44,586 bases of DNA from assembly GCA_964596165.1 (NCBI GenBank), contig CAZQTW010000053.1, positions 1 to 44,586 on the forward strand, in the 5' to 3' direction. The translations under genes were made by a program, and so were the position numbers. This stretch comes from CAYUQT01 sp964596165. Lineage in GTDB: Bacteria > Planctomycetota > Phycisphaerae > UBA1845 > JAFGLZ01. Below are positions 1 through 8,062 of this stretch, one piece after another; position 1 is the stretch's first letter; each line of letters starts with the position of its first letter. The notes below the pieces were generated by a model, which worked only from the letters and a program-made list of their open reading frames with translations, was not told the DNA's origin and ran no database searches.

Positions 1-62
1 GGACTCGAACCCCTGTCTCCAGGATGAGAACCTGATATCCTAGGCCGCTAGACGAAGGGGGC
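1..62 (-). tRNA. tRNA-Glu (anticodon CTC), 3' end cut by window edge
   Basis: Read on the minus strand, the gene starts at 62 with GCCCCCTTCGTCTAG, which closely matches bacterial tRNA-Glu. The D arm, a five-pair anticodon stem (TCAGG/CCTGG) around the loop TTCTCAT, and the T-loop GTTCGAGTCC are all visible. The loop places CTC at positions 34-36, so it reads GAG codons. The 3' side of the T stem and acceptor lies outside the window, so acceptor pairing cannot be checked. A promoter stands directly upstream at 117-145. Confidence 0.93.
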
Positions 63-82
63 CTCATACCGTCAAACCATCA

Positions 83-102
83 GGCCCGGCTCTCGCCGGG
101 CC
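83..102. other. GC-rich hairpin in the tRNA-Glu leader
   Basis: GGCCCGGC and its perfect reverse complement GCCGGGCC flank a TCTC loop (8-bp stem). There is no T-run on either side, so it is not a convincing intrinsic terminator. It lies between the predicted promoter and the 5' end of the tRNA, where it may guide precursor processing or be the remnant of an upstream terminator. Confidence 0.5.
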
Positions 103-116
103 CTCTTCTCGTACTA

Positions 117-145
117 TAGATACCCCCTTTCCGCCATCAGGTCAA
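117..145 (-). promoter_or_regulatory. Predicted sigma-70 promoter for tRNA-Glu
   Basis: On the minus strand TTGACC (140-145) is followed by exactly 17 nt and TATCTA (117-122). Transcription would begin near 110 and run into the tRNA at 62. The short leader would contain the hairpin at 83-102. This is a motif match only, without a mapped start. Confidence 0.6.
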
Positions 146-406
146 CCCTCCGGCGCGCGGAGTCTCGCGTCTGATCGCGGATTGGAACGGAATCGGTTCG
201 TAGCCCAAACGACAGAGTCCGGAGTCTGAGGTCTGCGGTCCTGGGGATTGAAGTCGCACGTGCAGCGAAGATCGGGTGTCGGGCGCAGAGCAGCGGGTCA
301 AAGGGGCTGTGCATGCGGGCGCGGAACGGTGAAGTCTCCGACGGGGCCAGTATCCAGACCTCTGAACAGCTTTCCGTACAGGCCCGAGTTCCGGTCTTTG
401 CTCGTC
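146..406. other. Non-coding stretch between tRNA-Glu and ABC-F gene
   Basis: With the promoter and leader at 63-145 this makes about 344 bases without a gene. I see no credible coding frame here. The only structure noticed is a degenerate run of four 7-nt units at 217-244. No clear terminator for the ABC-F gene ending at 407 was found. Confidence 0.5.
217..244. repeat. Degenerate tandem heptamer repeat, four units
   Basis: Four consecutive 7-nt units all start with GTC: GTCCGGA, GTCTGAG, GTCTGCG and GTCCTGG. The units share the pattern GTCYNNG/A. The array is short, non-coding and lies between the tRNA gene and the ABC-F gene. It resembles the short heptamer repeats found between genes in some bacteria, but chance cannot be excluded. 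Confidence 0.35.
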
Positions 407-2341
407 CTACTCCGCCAGCTCTTCCCAATATCGGTTCATCTCGGCCAACTCGGTCTTGAGACGGGCATGTTCGGTCCGCAGCTCTCGGATTCGATCGCCG
501 TCACGGTAGACGGCTTCATCCAGGAACGCCCGCTCGATCGCGGCCACCCGCTCCTCGCGAGCGATAATTTGTTCTTCGAGATGATGCAGCGACATGGTTG
601 CGTAGGGTGAGCCGGGCGTCGTCTCGCGAGAGCGTGACGCGGGTCGGGATCTGCGGGCCGGACCCCGTCGGACCTTTGTCGCCTCTTCGGTGCCGGCCGG
701 AGCTGCCTGGCGAGCCGCGTCCTCTTCCTGACGACGGACGTAGTCGCTGTAGTTGCCGGTCTGGATCTCGCACCGGCCGTTGCCTTTGATCATCACCAGC
801 CGATTGACGACCCGATCAAGAAAGTATCGATCGTGGCTGACGAGGATGATCGTGCCCTGATAGGCGATCAGTGCCTCTTCGAGTACCTCGCGGCTTGGAA
901 TATCGAGGTGGTTCGTGGGCTCGTCCAGGATGAGGACTTGGGGCGAAGACCACACCAGCATGGCCAGCAGAACGCGACTCTGCTCGCCACCCGAGAGATT
1001 GCCGATCCGTTTATAGGCGTCCTCGCCGGAGAACAGAAAGCTGCCCAGGTAGGACCGCACCTCCTGCTCCGAGCATTCCGGGCGGATCGCGCGGACCTCA
1101 TCGAGGACCAGCCCGTCGGGGTTCAGGCCGGCGTGTTCCTGATCGAAGTAACCGATGGTCAGGTTCTCGAAGAGTCGCACGACGCCCGTATCGGGTTCGG
1201 TTTCGCCCATGGCCATCTTGAGGAGGGTCGTCTTGCCCGAGCCGTTCGGCCCCATGATGCCGATTTTCTGGCCGCGATAGACCTCTAGGTCGAAGCCGTC
1301 GAAGAGGATCTTGTCTCCGTAGCGCTTGCTCGCCCCTTCACAACGAAGCACCATGTCGCCGCCCCGATCGGTCTCCTCGAATTCGAGTCGCATGTGCTTG
1401 CGAACGGCCTGGGGCTTGCCGAGCACCTTGCCCTCGCGCTGCATACGTTCGATGAACCACCGGCGACCGCGGGCCTGCTTGGCGCGCGATTTGTCCGCCC
1501 TCGAGCGAGCGATGTATTCCTTCTGGTGCCGCAGCCACTCGTGCTGCTTCTCATACTCGCGTAACGCGTGAAGCAGGCGGGCCCGCTTGGCCTCGGCGTA
1601 GTGCGAGTAGTTGCAGCCATAGGTGCTTACGCGGCGGTCTTCGACCTCCACAATCTTGCCGACCACGCGATCCAGCAGGTAGCGGTCGTGGGAGATGATC
1701 ACGGCACTCCCGGCATAACCGGCGAGCCACTTTTCGAGCCAGCGGGTCGCTTCGATGTCGAGGTGATTGGTCGGCTCATCCAGCAGCAGGAGGTCCGTCT
1801 CTTGGAGCAGAATCTTGGCGAGTGACACCCGGCACTTCTGCCCGCCCGACAACGCCGAGATCGGAAGATCGCGATCGTTCCGCGTGAAGCCCAGCCCGCC
1901 GAGGACTTCGTTGACGCGCGTTTGGACGTCGTAACCGCCCGCGGCCTCGAATCGGGCCATGAGCTGATCGTACTGCGCCATCAGTTCGGGTAGGTGTTCC
2001 GTGTCGTGCCGCTGGGCGATCTCGTCGGCCAGCCGGTGCATCCGCGTCTCCAGCGAATGGACTTCCTCGAAGACGGTGGTGACCTCCTCAATAAGAGTAG
2101 ACGACGCCTCCAGATCCGGCTCCTGGGGCAGGTAGCCGACCCGCAAGCCCCGCGACTTGGTTACCGAGCCGCTGTCGGGCTTGATGTCGCCGGTGATCAG
2201 TCTAAACACCGTTGTCTTGCCGGCACCGTTGGCGCCAACCAGCCCAACCTTCTCGCCGCGTTGGATATCCAGGGTAACGCCTTCCAGCACCACCTTGGGG
2301 CCATACGACTTGGTAATGTCTTGTAGCGTCACCAGGGCCAT
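407..2341 (-). CDS. ABC-F family ATPase (ribosome-associated, EttA/Uup/YheS-like)
   Basis: The 644-residue soluble protein has two ABC ATPase domains and no membrane segment, the hallmark of ABC-F proteins. Members act on the ribosome to relieve stalled translation or protect against antibiotics. Walker A motifs are GANGAGKTT (about 36-44) and GPNGSGKTT in the second half. Each domain has an LSGG signature and a Walker B ending in LLDEPTNHLD or ILDEPTNHLD. Between the domains lies the basic interdomain linker rich in K and R (about 250-310), which in this family contacts P-site tRNA. The last 70 residues are a charged coiled coil, as in Uup and YheS. The start is the ATG at 2341, fitting the family N-terminus; no strong ribosome site precedes it. 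It seems monocistronic. The exact subfamily cannot be decided by eye. Confidence 0.93.
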   Translation of the reverse strand: MALVTLQDITKSYGPKVVLEGVTLDIQRGEKVGLVGANGAGKTTVFRLITGDIKPDSGSVTKSRGLRVGYLPQEPDLEASSTLIEEVTTVFEEVHSLETRMHRLADEIAQRHDTEHLPELMAQYDQLMARFEAAGGYDVQTRVNEVLGGLGFTRNDRDLPISALSGGQKCRVSLAKILLQETDLLLLDEPTNHLDIEATRWLEKWLAGYAGSAVIISHDRYLLDRVVGKIVEVEDRRVSTYGCNYSHYAEAKRARLLHALREYEKQHEWLRHQKEYIARSRADKSRAKQARGRRWFIERMQREGKVLGKPQAVRKHMRLEFEETDRGGDMVLRCEGASKRYGDKILFDGFDLEVYRGQKIGIMGPNGSGKTTLLKMAMGETEPDTGVVRLFENLTIGYFDQEHAGLNPDGLVLDEVRAIRPECSEQEVRSYLGSFLFSGEDAYKRIGNLSGGEQSRVLLAMLVWSSPQVLILDEPTNHLDIPSREVLEEALIAYQGTIILVSHDRYFLDRVVNRLVMIKGNGRCEIQTGNYSDYVRRQEEDAARQAAPAGTEEATKVRRGPARRSRPASRSRETTPGSPYATMSLHHLEEQIIAREERVAAIERAFLDEAVYRDGDRIRELRTEHARLKTELAEMNRYWEELAE

Positions 2342-2379
2342 GGCGCACTTTGGCTATCCGACGGCATCTTGAGCCCCTG

Positions 2380-2409
2380 ATTGTAAACGACTCGAAGCGT
2401 CAAAGTGAA
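2380..2409 (-). promoter_or_regulatory. Predicted promoter of the ABC-F gene
   Basis: On the minus strand TTCACT (2404-2409) is followed by an 18-nt spacer and TACAAT (2380-2385). The start would fall about 30 nt upstream of the ATG at 2341. This is a motif match only. Confidence 0.45.
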
Positions 2410-2541
2410 AGGATGGCCGGAAAAACACACCGGATTCAACGGCCCCGGCGGTTCCCGGCTTGCGTGTGCGGACTGAGGGCGAATGACCGACGCCCGACGG
2501 CACGTGAAGATGCGTTTGCCAAAAACGCCGGACAACCAGGC

Positions 2542-3216
2542 TCACGGCAGACGTCGGCGTCGACAGATCATTGCCGTGGCCGCCAGAAGCAGGAAGGTAC
2601 CCGGTTCGGGATTGACCGAGACATGCACGTTGTCCAGACCCCACGACTCATCCGCCACAGGCTCCGTGAGGGTTGCGCCGAAGGACAAGACCAGTTGATC
2701 GCCCGTATGCGCGAAGGTGAGACTGAATCGGTAGACCGAATCGAAAGCCGGGTATCCCAGGGTGTCATATTCCAACGCACCGGTCCAACGGTCGTACGAG
2801 CCCGCGCCAAACGGGTCGGGGTAAGCTTGCGACCCATTGGAAAGGTTGGTGAACGTGGTGCGGACCAACGAGGTCGACGGCGTCGGACCCACGAACACAC
2901 TGAAGAGGTCCGGTCCTTTGCCCGGCGTCTCGTCGTTGCCATTCCAAGAATTGATGACGAACAGATCAAAGACGGCCGTTATTTCCGTATGGACCGGCAG
3001 ACTGTTCAGGGTGAGCGTGACGATTTGATTGCCGAAGCCCAGGCTGGGGTCCTGTCCGAGGAAGTGTCTTTCCGTGGCGGTTGAGGCCACCAGAGGGATC
3101 GACCATTCATCACCTACCGCCGCTTCGAAGTCGTTCGCGTAAACGGTCGCGGCAAAGGTGGAATTCCCAAGTGTCGGCAGGACAGAACATACGACGGCAA
3201 CGAGGACGGGATTCAC
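2542..3216 (-). CDS. PEP-CTERM sorting-signal protein, beta-sandwich-like exported protein
   Basis: The 224-residue protein has an N-terminal signal peptide ending around ...LGNSTFA. Its C-terminus has the PEP-CTERM architecture: NPEPGT, a short hydrophobic helix (LLLAATAMI) and a basic end CRRRRLP. Such tails are recognised by exosortase, which attaches the protein to the outer surface or to exopolysaccharide. The middle is rich in G, D, N and aromatic residues (WNGND, DESWGLDNV) and looks like an all-beta, lectin-like domain; no catalytic motif is seen. The start is the GTG at 3216, preceded by a strong AAGGAAAGGAGA ribosome site. The neighbour upstream is a second PEP-CTERM protein on the same strand. 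No exosortase lies in this window. Confidence 0.8.
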   Translation of the reverse strand: MNPVLVAVVCSVLPTLGNSTFAATVYANDFEAAVGDEWSIPLVASTATERHFLGQDPSLGFGNQIVTLTLNSLPVHTEITAVFDLFVINSWNGNDETPGKGPDLFSVFVGPTPSTSLVRTTFTNLSNGSQAYPDPFGAGSYDRWTGALEYDTLGYPAFDSVYRFSLTFAHTGDQLVLSFGATLTEPVADESWGLDNVHVSVNPEPGTFLLLAATAMICRRRRLP

Positions 3217-3378
3217 GTTCGTCTCCTTTCCTTAACGCCGAGTTTTTACGACTAGGGATTAGGACGCGTAAGACCACGCGCCTACCGGATGATCGAGTGG
3301 GAACGCTCGCCCCTTTTTGCGGCGGCGAGCGTCCCCTTTACGAGCAAATGCCATATGCGGGGTGTGTGTCACCGGCTC

Positions 3379-4128
3379 TTACCGGCTCTTCCGCCGGGCG
3401 GAGAACAACAGTCCGCCGAGGAATACGACCAGACACGTAGCAGGCTCAGGGACCGCAGCGCCCGCCTCCCCAGAGTAGGTCAGTTGAGAGACCATTTGCC
3501 AAGGTTCTGACGGATGGTACTGACTCGGAAACACAGGATAGAAGATCGACCCCGTGACCGCACCGACTGTCCCTTGAAGGTCGGCCAGTGCGGGAATCAC
3601 TGAGGAAACGATCATGCCCACTGCCTCGACGATATACCCTCGTTGGTAGGCATAGCCGTACAGCGAGGCGCTCTCGATCTCCATCGCCAAGAGCAACCCA
3701 CTCACGCTCCACGTTCCCGTGTTGATCGTCCCCCAGATCTCGAGGTCGGCACCCTGGGCATTGTTGCCCCGCCCCGTGAGGCTCACATCGATCTTCTTGT
3801 TCGTGATCGGGTCCACGAACGGGCCGTCGGCGCCGTCAAAAACCAAGTTCAAGTACAGGTCACCACCGAAATTCAGCCCCGTGAGGTCCCACACTGGAAC
3901 CGTGGGGCCTTTGGGGACGACCGGTGAGGTGTACGTGAAGACCTCGTTGGGAGGAACTTGGGGGTTGTTCAGCGGAATGATCAGGGTGTCGGGTGCCGCC
4001 CCATTCGTACTGTATGTGCCTGAGGCCAAGAATCCGAAATCGTGGTCCAGAATCGTCGGGAAGATCGGCGCGGCCCATACTGCCGGCGCAGCCGTTAGAA
4101 CGACACACAGCGATATCATGCGAACCAT
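3379..4128 (-). CDS. PEP-CTERM sorting-signal protein of unknown function
   Basis: The 249-residue exported protein has a signal peptide (MVRMISLCVV... with AAPAVWA at the cleavage region) and a C-terminal PEP-CTERM tail: VPEPAT, hydrophobic CLVVFLGGLLF, then SARRKSR. The mature part carries no motif I recognise; it is rich in G, T, V and P and probably beta-structured. Three in-frame ATGs lie at the start. AGGAGG stands only 2 nt before the one at 4134 but 8 nt before the one at 4128, so 4128 is preferred. It lies 162 nt upstream of the other PEP-CTERM gene; the two tails are alike but the bodies are not obviously related. Confidence 0.75.
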   Translation of the reverse strand: MVRMISLCVVLTAAPAVWAAPIFPTILDHDFGFLASGTYSTNGAAPDTLIIPLNNPQVPPNEVFTYTSPVVPKGPTVPVWDLTGLNFGGDLYLNLVFDGADGPFVDPITNKKIDVSLTGRGNNAQGADLEIWGTINTGTWSVSGLLLAMEIESASLYGYAYQRGYIVEAVGMIVSSVIPALADLQGTVGAVTGSIFYPVFPSQYHPSEPWQMVSQLTYSGEAGAAVPEPATCLVVFLGGLLFSARRKSR

Positions 4129-4645
4129 TACCATCGCCTCCTAGAACCAGCAAGACACATTTGTCGCCCCTTCGCGCCCGTACGGATACGCAGGCGAAGC
4201 GGCCTCTCCCCGGTTTTCGCACCGAGGGCTTCTTAGCGCAATACGCTGTTCCGGACGGTCTCCGGACCCCTTAAGGCGAGAGCTTTCGGCTACTACAGAT
4301 TCCCCTGGGCATAGCACCCCTGCCCTGCTGAGTGATAGTCCTGCGCTTTTCCCGGATTCAAGGTGAAACTGAAAATATCTCTCCGAGTGCATCTCGAACG
4401 GACAGGGTGGTGCCGTTCCGGCCGTGTCGGGTTCTGAGATTGACGCATTATCGGACCTAGAGTCTTCCCCAAACGTGGGATTAGCCCGAGTTGATCGCTC
4501 CCGGATATGCCCCGCTTTCAGGCGGCCCCACGTTTGGCCTGGCCCGTAAAGCGGTATCGATCCGCCGCGTGTGTGCGCGGCTTCCAGGCGCACCCGGGAG
4601 AGCAGACCGGACGACCCTCCGTCGCCAAAAAGTCAGTTGGGGCCC
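4129..4645. other. Long intergenic region between a PEP-CTERM gene and rplM
   Basis: About 570 bases separate the divergent genes at 4128 and 4703. Open frames reading into this stretch lack family similarity and conflict with the rplM promoter at 4646-4673. No known riboswitch or RNA fold was recognised. The minus-strand ribosome site AGGAGG of the PEP-CTERM gene lies at its left edge. Confidence 0.5.
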
Positions 4646-4673
4646 TTGACGGTGGCACCGAAATGCATAGAAT
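4646..4673 (+). promoter_or_regulatory. Predicted sigma-70 promoter of rplM-rpsI
   Basis: TTGACG (4646-4651), a 16-nt spacer and TAGAAT (4668-4673) match the consensus well. The predicted transcription start near 4680 leaves a leader of about 20 nt before the ATG at 4703. This rules against the longer in-frame start at 4571. Confidence 0.65.
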
Positions 4674-4702
4674 GGCAGGTTCTTGCTATTGGGAAGAAAG
4701 CA

Positions 4703-5152
4703 ATGCTGACTACTACAACACGAAGTTATATGGCCCGGTCGTCAACCTTTCGGCCCGAGTGGCATCTGGTGGATGCCGAGGGCAAGACGTTGGGGCGCCT
4801 GGCCGTCCGTCTGGCGACGATCTTGATGGGCAAACATAAGCCGACCTACACGCCGCACTTGGATACGGGCGATTTTGTCGTCTTGATCAATGCGAGCAAG
4901 GTTCGCGTGACCGGCCGCAAGATGCAGCAAGAGATTTACGACTGGTACACCCAATACCCCAGCGGTCGCAAGGTGATGTCGATGGCGGACTTCTTCGCCA
5001 AGCATCCCACCAAGGTCATCGAGTTGGCTGTGCGAAGGATGCTGCCAAGGAACAAGCTCGGCCGACAGATGCTCCGCAAGCTGAAGATATACGCCGGCGC
5101 CGAACATCCACACGGAGCTCAGCAGCCGAAAGTACTTGAGGTTCAGACGTAG
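4703..5152 (+). CDS. rplM: Large ribosomal subunit protein L13 (uL13)
   Basis: The 149-residue product is L13, an early-assembly protein of the 50S subunit. The N-terminus has RSYMA followed by EWHLVDAEGKTLGRLA, which aligns with the usual KTYMA...WYVVDAEGKTLGRLA. The GDFVVLINASKVRVTG block, the ELAVRRMLPRNKLGR segment and the C-terminal KIYAGAEHPHGAQQP complete the family pattern. The frame stays open upstream to 4571, but the promoter at 4646 and the fit of the N-terminus favour the ATG at 4703. The first ten residues (MLTTTTRSY) are slightly longer than usual. rpsI follows 30 nt downstream, the standard rplM-rpsI operon. Confidence 0.95.
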   Translation: MLTTTTRSYMARSSTFRPEWHLVDAEGKTLGRLAVRLATILMGKHKPTYTPHLDTGDFVVLINASKVRVTGRKMQQEIYDWYTQYPSGRKVMSMADFFAKHPTKVIELAVRRMLPRNKLGRQMLRKLKIYAGAEHPHGAQQPKVLEVQT

Positions 5153-5182
5153 CCAGACTTTGAAGTCTCCGGAGAGAGTGTT

Positions 5183-5662
5183 GTGAGCGATCAACCCACA
5201 GATGCAGCGCAGCAGAACGAACCGACCGGGCTTTCGGCCACAGCTCAGCGGCATCGCGAGCGCGGGAAGTTGAAGAGCGGGTTCTACTGGGGCACCGGTC
5301 GTCGCAAGACGGCCGTCGCGAGAGTCCGCATACGTCAGGGCGATGGGAAGTTTCTGGTCAACGGCCGTGAAGTGGACAAATACTTCTCCGAACCCCGTGA
5401 TCGCAAGGACGTACGGGCGCCCCTGGTCGCCACATCGACGCTTGGCAAATTCGACGTTTTGGCCAATGTCAACGGCGGCGGACCATCGGGCCAAGCCGGC
5501 GCAGTCCTTCTGGGAGTTGCCCGGGCTCTCTGCGAGGCCGACCAGACGCTCGAACACACGTTGCGCGAGGGCGGCTATCTGACACGAGACAGCCGCATGG
5601 TCGAACGGAAGAAGTACGGTCAGGCCGGCGCCCGACGTCGGTTCCAGTTCTCGAAGCGATAA
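5183..5662 (+). CDS. rpsI: Small ribosomal subunit protein S9 (uS9)
   Basis: The 159-residue protein is S9 of the 30S subunit, whose C-terminal tail reaches the P-site tRNA. The conserved core FYWGTGRRKTAVARVRI, then FLVNGREVDKYF, NGGGPSGQAGAVLLGVARAL and the basic tail DSRMVERKKYGQAGARRRFQFSKR are all present. The terminal SKR is the part that touches tRNA. The first 30 residues are an extra hydrophilic extension rich in Q, T and E. The start is the GTG at 5183, preceded by GGAGAG with normal spacing. It is the second gene after rplM, and a strong hairpin follows at 5695-5726. Confidence 0.95.
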   Translation: MSDQPTDAAQQNEPTGLSATAQRHRERGKLKSGFYWGTGRRKTAVARVRIRQGDGKFLVNGREVDKYFSEPRDRKDVRAPLVATSTLGKFDVLANVNGGGPSGQAGAVLLGVARALCEADQTLEHTLREGGYLTRDSRMVERKKYGQAGARRRFQFSKR

Positions 5663-5694
5663 TTCCACCGGGGTTGGAGAGTCACCGCGATTTC

Positions 5695-5726
5695 ACGGCT
5701 TCGTCGCCCCCGGGTGACGAAGCCGT
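5695..5726 (+). terminator. Hairpin after rpsI, probable terminator
   Basis: ACGGCTTCGTC (5695-5705) pairs perfectly with GACGAAGCCGT (5716-5726), an 11-bp stem around a GC-rich loop. The trailing bases are TCTC rather than a T-run, so termination may be partial. It lies between rpsI (stop 5662) and argC (start 5800). Confidence 0.6.
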
Positions 5727-5799
5727 TCTCATGCGGGCATCTGCTTGAGCCGGTGCGTTCGCGACGGAGATTTCGGCGCCCGGTAGGGGAGCTTTTTCC

Positions 5800-6810
5800 A
5801 TGATTCGTGTCGCCATCATCGGTGCATCGGGGTATACGGCCAGTGAATCCCTCACGATTCTGCTTCGTCATCCTCAGTCGGAGGTAACCTACCTCACCGC
5901 ATTGCCGGAGGAGTGCGGACGCATCGCGGACATCTTTCCGCAGTTCAGAGGACGGCTCAATCTGTCCGTGGAACCCCTGGACCTCGACAAGCTCACTCAG
6001 GTAGCGGACGTCGCTCTGTGCTGTCTGCCGCACAAGGTTTCGATGAGCATGGTTCCGAAGCTTCTCGGGGCAAGGGTCAAGGTTGTGGACTTCTCCGCCG
6101 ACTACCGGCTTCGCGATGTCTCGGTCTACGAAGCCTTTTACAAGGTCAAGCACACCGATCCTGAAAACCTGAGCATCGCGGCGTTTGGTCTGCCGGAACT
6201 GTTCCGCAAAGACATCATCGGCAAGAACTTGATCGCCAATCCCGGTTGTTATCCGACGTGCACTTCGTTGGGGCTAGCCCCGTTGGTGCGCAAAGGCCTG
6301 ATCCGGTTGGAAGGCATCGTGGCCAACGTGGTTAGCGGCGCCTCGGGCGCGGGTCGCAAGCCCGCGGCGGCCTTCCACTACCCCGAGATGAATGAGAACT
6401 ACTTCCCGTATGCGGTCGGGACGCATCGTCACACGCCCGAGATCGAACAGATCCTGTCCGACGTCGCGGGCAAGCCGGTCGCGCTGCTGTTCCAACCGCA
6501 CGTGGCGCCGTTCACGCGTGGAATGCTCGCCAGCATCTACGCGGACCCGGTCCGGACGATTTCACAGAAGGAACTGGACGACCTTTACGCTGAAACGTAT
6601 GCAAGCGAACCGTTTGTTCGCCTGCCCGGCAAGCCCCCCACTGTGGGTGCGATCGCGGGGACCAACTTCTGCGACCTCTGGGCAACCGCGATCAAGGGCA
6701 AGGTTGTCGTTTTCAGCGCCTTGGACAATCTGGTCAAGGGAGCGGCCGGTCAGGCAATCCAGAACATGAACCTCATTTTCGGCCTGAAGGAGACGACAGG
6801 CCTGCTCTGA
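5800..6810 (+). CDS. argC: N-acetyl-gamma-glutamyl-phosphate reductase
   Basis: The 336-residue enzyme catalyses the NADPH-dependent reduction of N-acetylglutamyl phosphate to the semialdehyde, the third step of arginine synthesis, in the cytoplasm. The nucleotide-binding motif GASGYT is at 8-13. The catalytic cysteine is Cys150 in NPGCYPT. The SGASGAGRKP block and the THRHTPEIEQ segment with the active-site histidine follow. Length and order fit the family. The ATG at 5800 has an AGGGGAG ribosome site 8 nt upstream. argJ follows 18 nt after the stop, so the two are surely co-transcribed. Confidence 0.96.
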   Translation: MIRVAIIGASGYTASESLTILLRHPQSEVTYLTALPEECGRIADIFPQFRGRLNLSVEPLDLDKLTQVADVALCCLPHKVSMSMVPKLLGARVKVVDFSADYRLRDVSVYEAFYKVKHTDPENLSIAAFGLPELFRKDIIGKNLIANPGCYPTCTSLGLAPLVRKGLIRLEGIVANVVSGASGAGRKPAAAFHYPEMNENYFPYAVGTHRHTPEIEQILSDVAGKPVALLFQPHVAPFTRGMLASIYADPVRTISQKELDDLYAETYASEPFVRLPGKPPTVGAIAGTNFCDLWATAIKGKVVVFSALDNLVKGAAGQAIQNMNLIFGLKETTGLL

Positions 6811-6828
6811 GGATCGGAGCACACGATC

Positions 6829-8034
6829 ATGGCCAATGAAACGATCACGGCCGCGGGTTTCCGGACGGGCTCAGCGGCAGCCGGAATCAAGCCGAGCGGG
6901 GGTCTGGACGTAGGCGTAATCGCCGCCGAAGCCGCCTGCAGCGCCGCCGCCGTGTTCACGTCCAATCGCTTCTGTGGCGCTCCTGTTGAAGTCGGGCGGG
7001 AACACATCCGCAACGGCCGCCTTCAAGGCATCGTGGTCAACAGTGGCGTCTCAAACGTTGCCACAGGCCAACGGGGCGTTGAGGATGCCCGCGCCATGTG
7101 CAAACGGCTCGCGGAGCGAATCGGCGGAGAACCGCGAGAGATCCTTCCCGCCAGCACGGGGGTCATCGGACATTTTCTGCCGATGGACAAAGTCCTTCGC
7201 GGCATCGACCTGGCCGTCGAGAACCTGTCCGATTCCGCCGAGGCCGGACACACGTTCGCCAGGGCAATCATGACGACCGACACGCGCCCCAAGGAGGCCT
7301 TCACCCGGGTGAAGATCGAACGGTCTTCCGTGGTCGTCGCCGGGTGCTGCAAGGGAAGCGGGATGATCGCGCCCAACATGGCGACCATGCTCGCTTTCAT
7401 CGGCACGGACGCCTTCATCGCCCCGGGCGCACTAACCTGGGCCTTGCGAGACGCCGTGAATGGAAGCTTCAACCGCGTGACGGTGGACGAATGCCAGTCG
7501 ACGAGCGACACGGTGGCCTTGCTGGCCAACGGACGAGCGGGTGGTCGACAGATCATCAATACGGCCAGTGCCGGCTATCGCCGTTTTGCCGAGGCCCTTG
7601 CCGAGGTATGCAACAGTCTGGCCTATCAGATTGCCGCCGACGGAGAAGGGGCGACCCGCGTCGTGGAAGTCACCGTTCGCAATGCGGCGACGGCGACGGA
7701 CGCGCATGAAGTTGCCCGGTCGGTAGCCGTCAGCCCGTTGGTGCGAACGGCCATCCATGGTGGCGATCCCAACTGGGGTCGGATCATCCAAGCCATTGGG
7801 ACGACCCGCGCGAGGTTTCAGCCCGAATCGATCACGGTACACATCTGCGATCAACTGGTATTCGCCAAGGGCCGACCGGCCGAGGGCATGGACCTTGTCA
7901 AGATCTCGCGTGGAATGAAGGAGAAGCACGTTCCGATTGTCATCGACCTGAAGGCCGGAAAGACCGGCGACCGGGTGCTGACCTGCGATTTGACGAAGGA
8001 CTACATTACGATCAACGCCGACTATCATACGTAG
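6829..8034 (+). CDS. argJ: Bifunctional glutamate N-acetyltransferase / amino-acid acetyltransferase
   Basis: The 401-residue protein moves the acetyl group from N-acetylornithine back to glutamate (and may also use acetyl-CoA), recycling acetyl in arginine synthesis. It is a self-cleaving Ntn-fold enzyme. The cleavage site lies in KGSGMIAPNMATMLAF, where Thr186 becomes the nucleophile of the beta chain. The TTDTRPK segment (149-155) and GDPNWGRI near the C-terminus are typical. The usual NSGNANACTG block reads NSGVSNVATG (71-80), a mild deviation. Whether acetyl-CoA is also used cannot be told by eye. It is 18 nt after argC and 28 nt before a glycosyltransferase gene. Confidence 0.95.
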   Translation: MANETITAAGFRTGSAAAGIKPSGGLDVGVIAAEAACSAAAVFTSNRFCGAPVEVGREHIRNGRLQGIVVNSGVSNVATGQRGVEDARAMCKRLAERIGGEPREILPASTGVIGHFLPMDKVLRGIDLAVENLSDSAEAGHTFARAIMTTDTRPKEAFTRVKIERSSVVVAGCCKGSGMIAPNMATMLAFIGTDAFIAPGALTWALRDAVNGSFNRVTVDECQSTSDTVALLANGRAGGRQIINTASAGYRRFAEALAEVCNSLAYQIAADGEGATRVVEVTVRNAATATDAHEVARSVAVSPLVRTAIHGGDPNWGRIIQAIGTTRARFQPESITVHICDQLVFAKGRPAEGMDLVKISRGMKEKHVPIVIDLKAGKTGDRVLTCDLTKDYITINADYHT

Positions 8035-8062
8035 GGTCAAGCGGGGACAGTCGAGCCTCCCT

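Noticed and set aside
4571..4702. Longer reading frame for L13 starting at 4571
   Set aside because: The extra 44 residues lack family similarity, and the promoter at 4646-4673 would lie inside the coding region; the ATG at 4703 fits L13 alignment.
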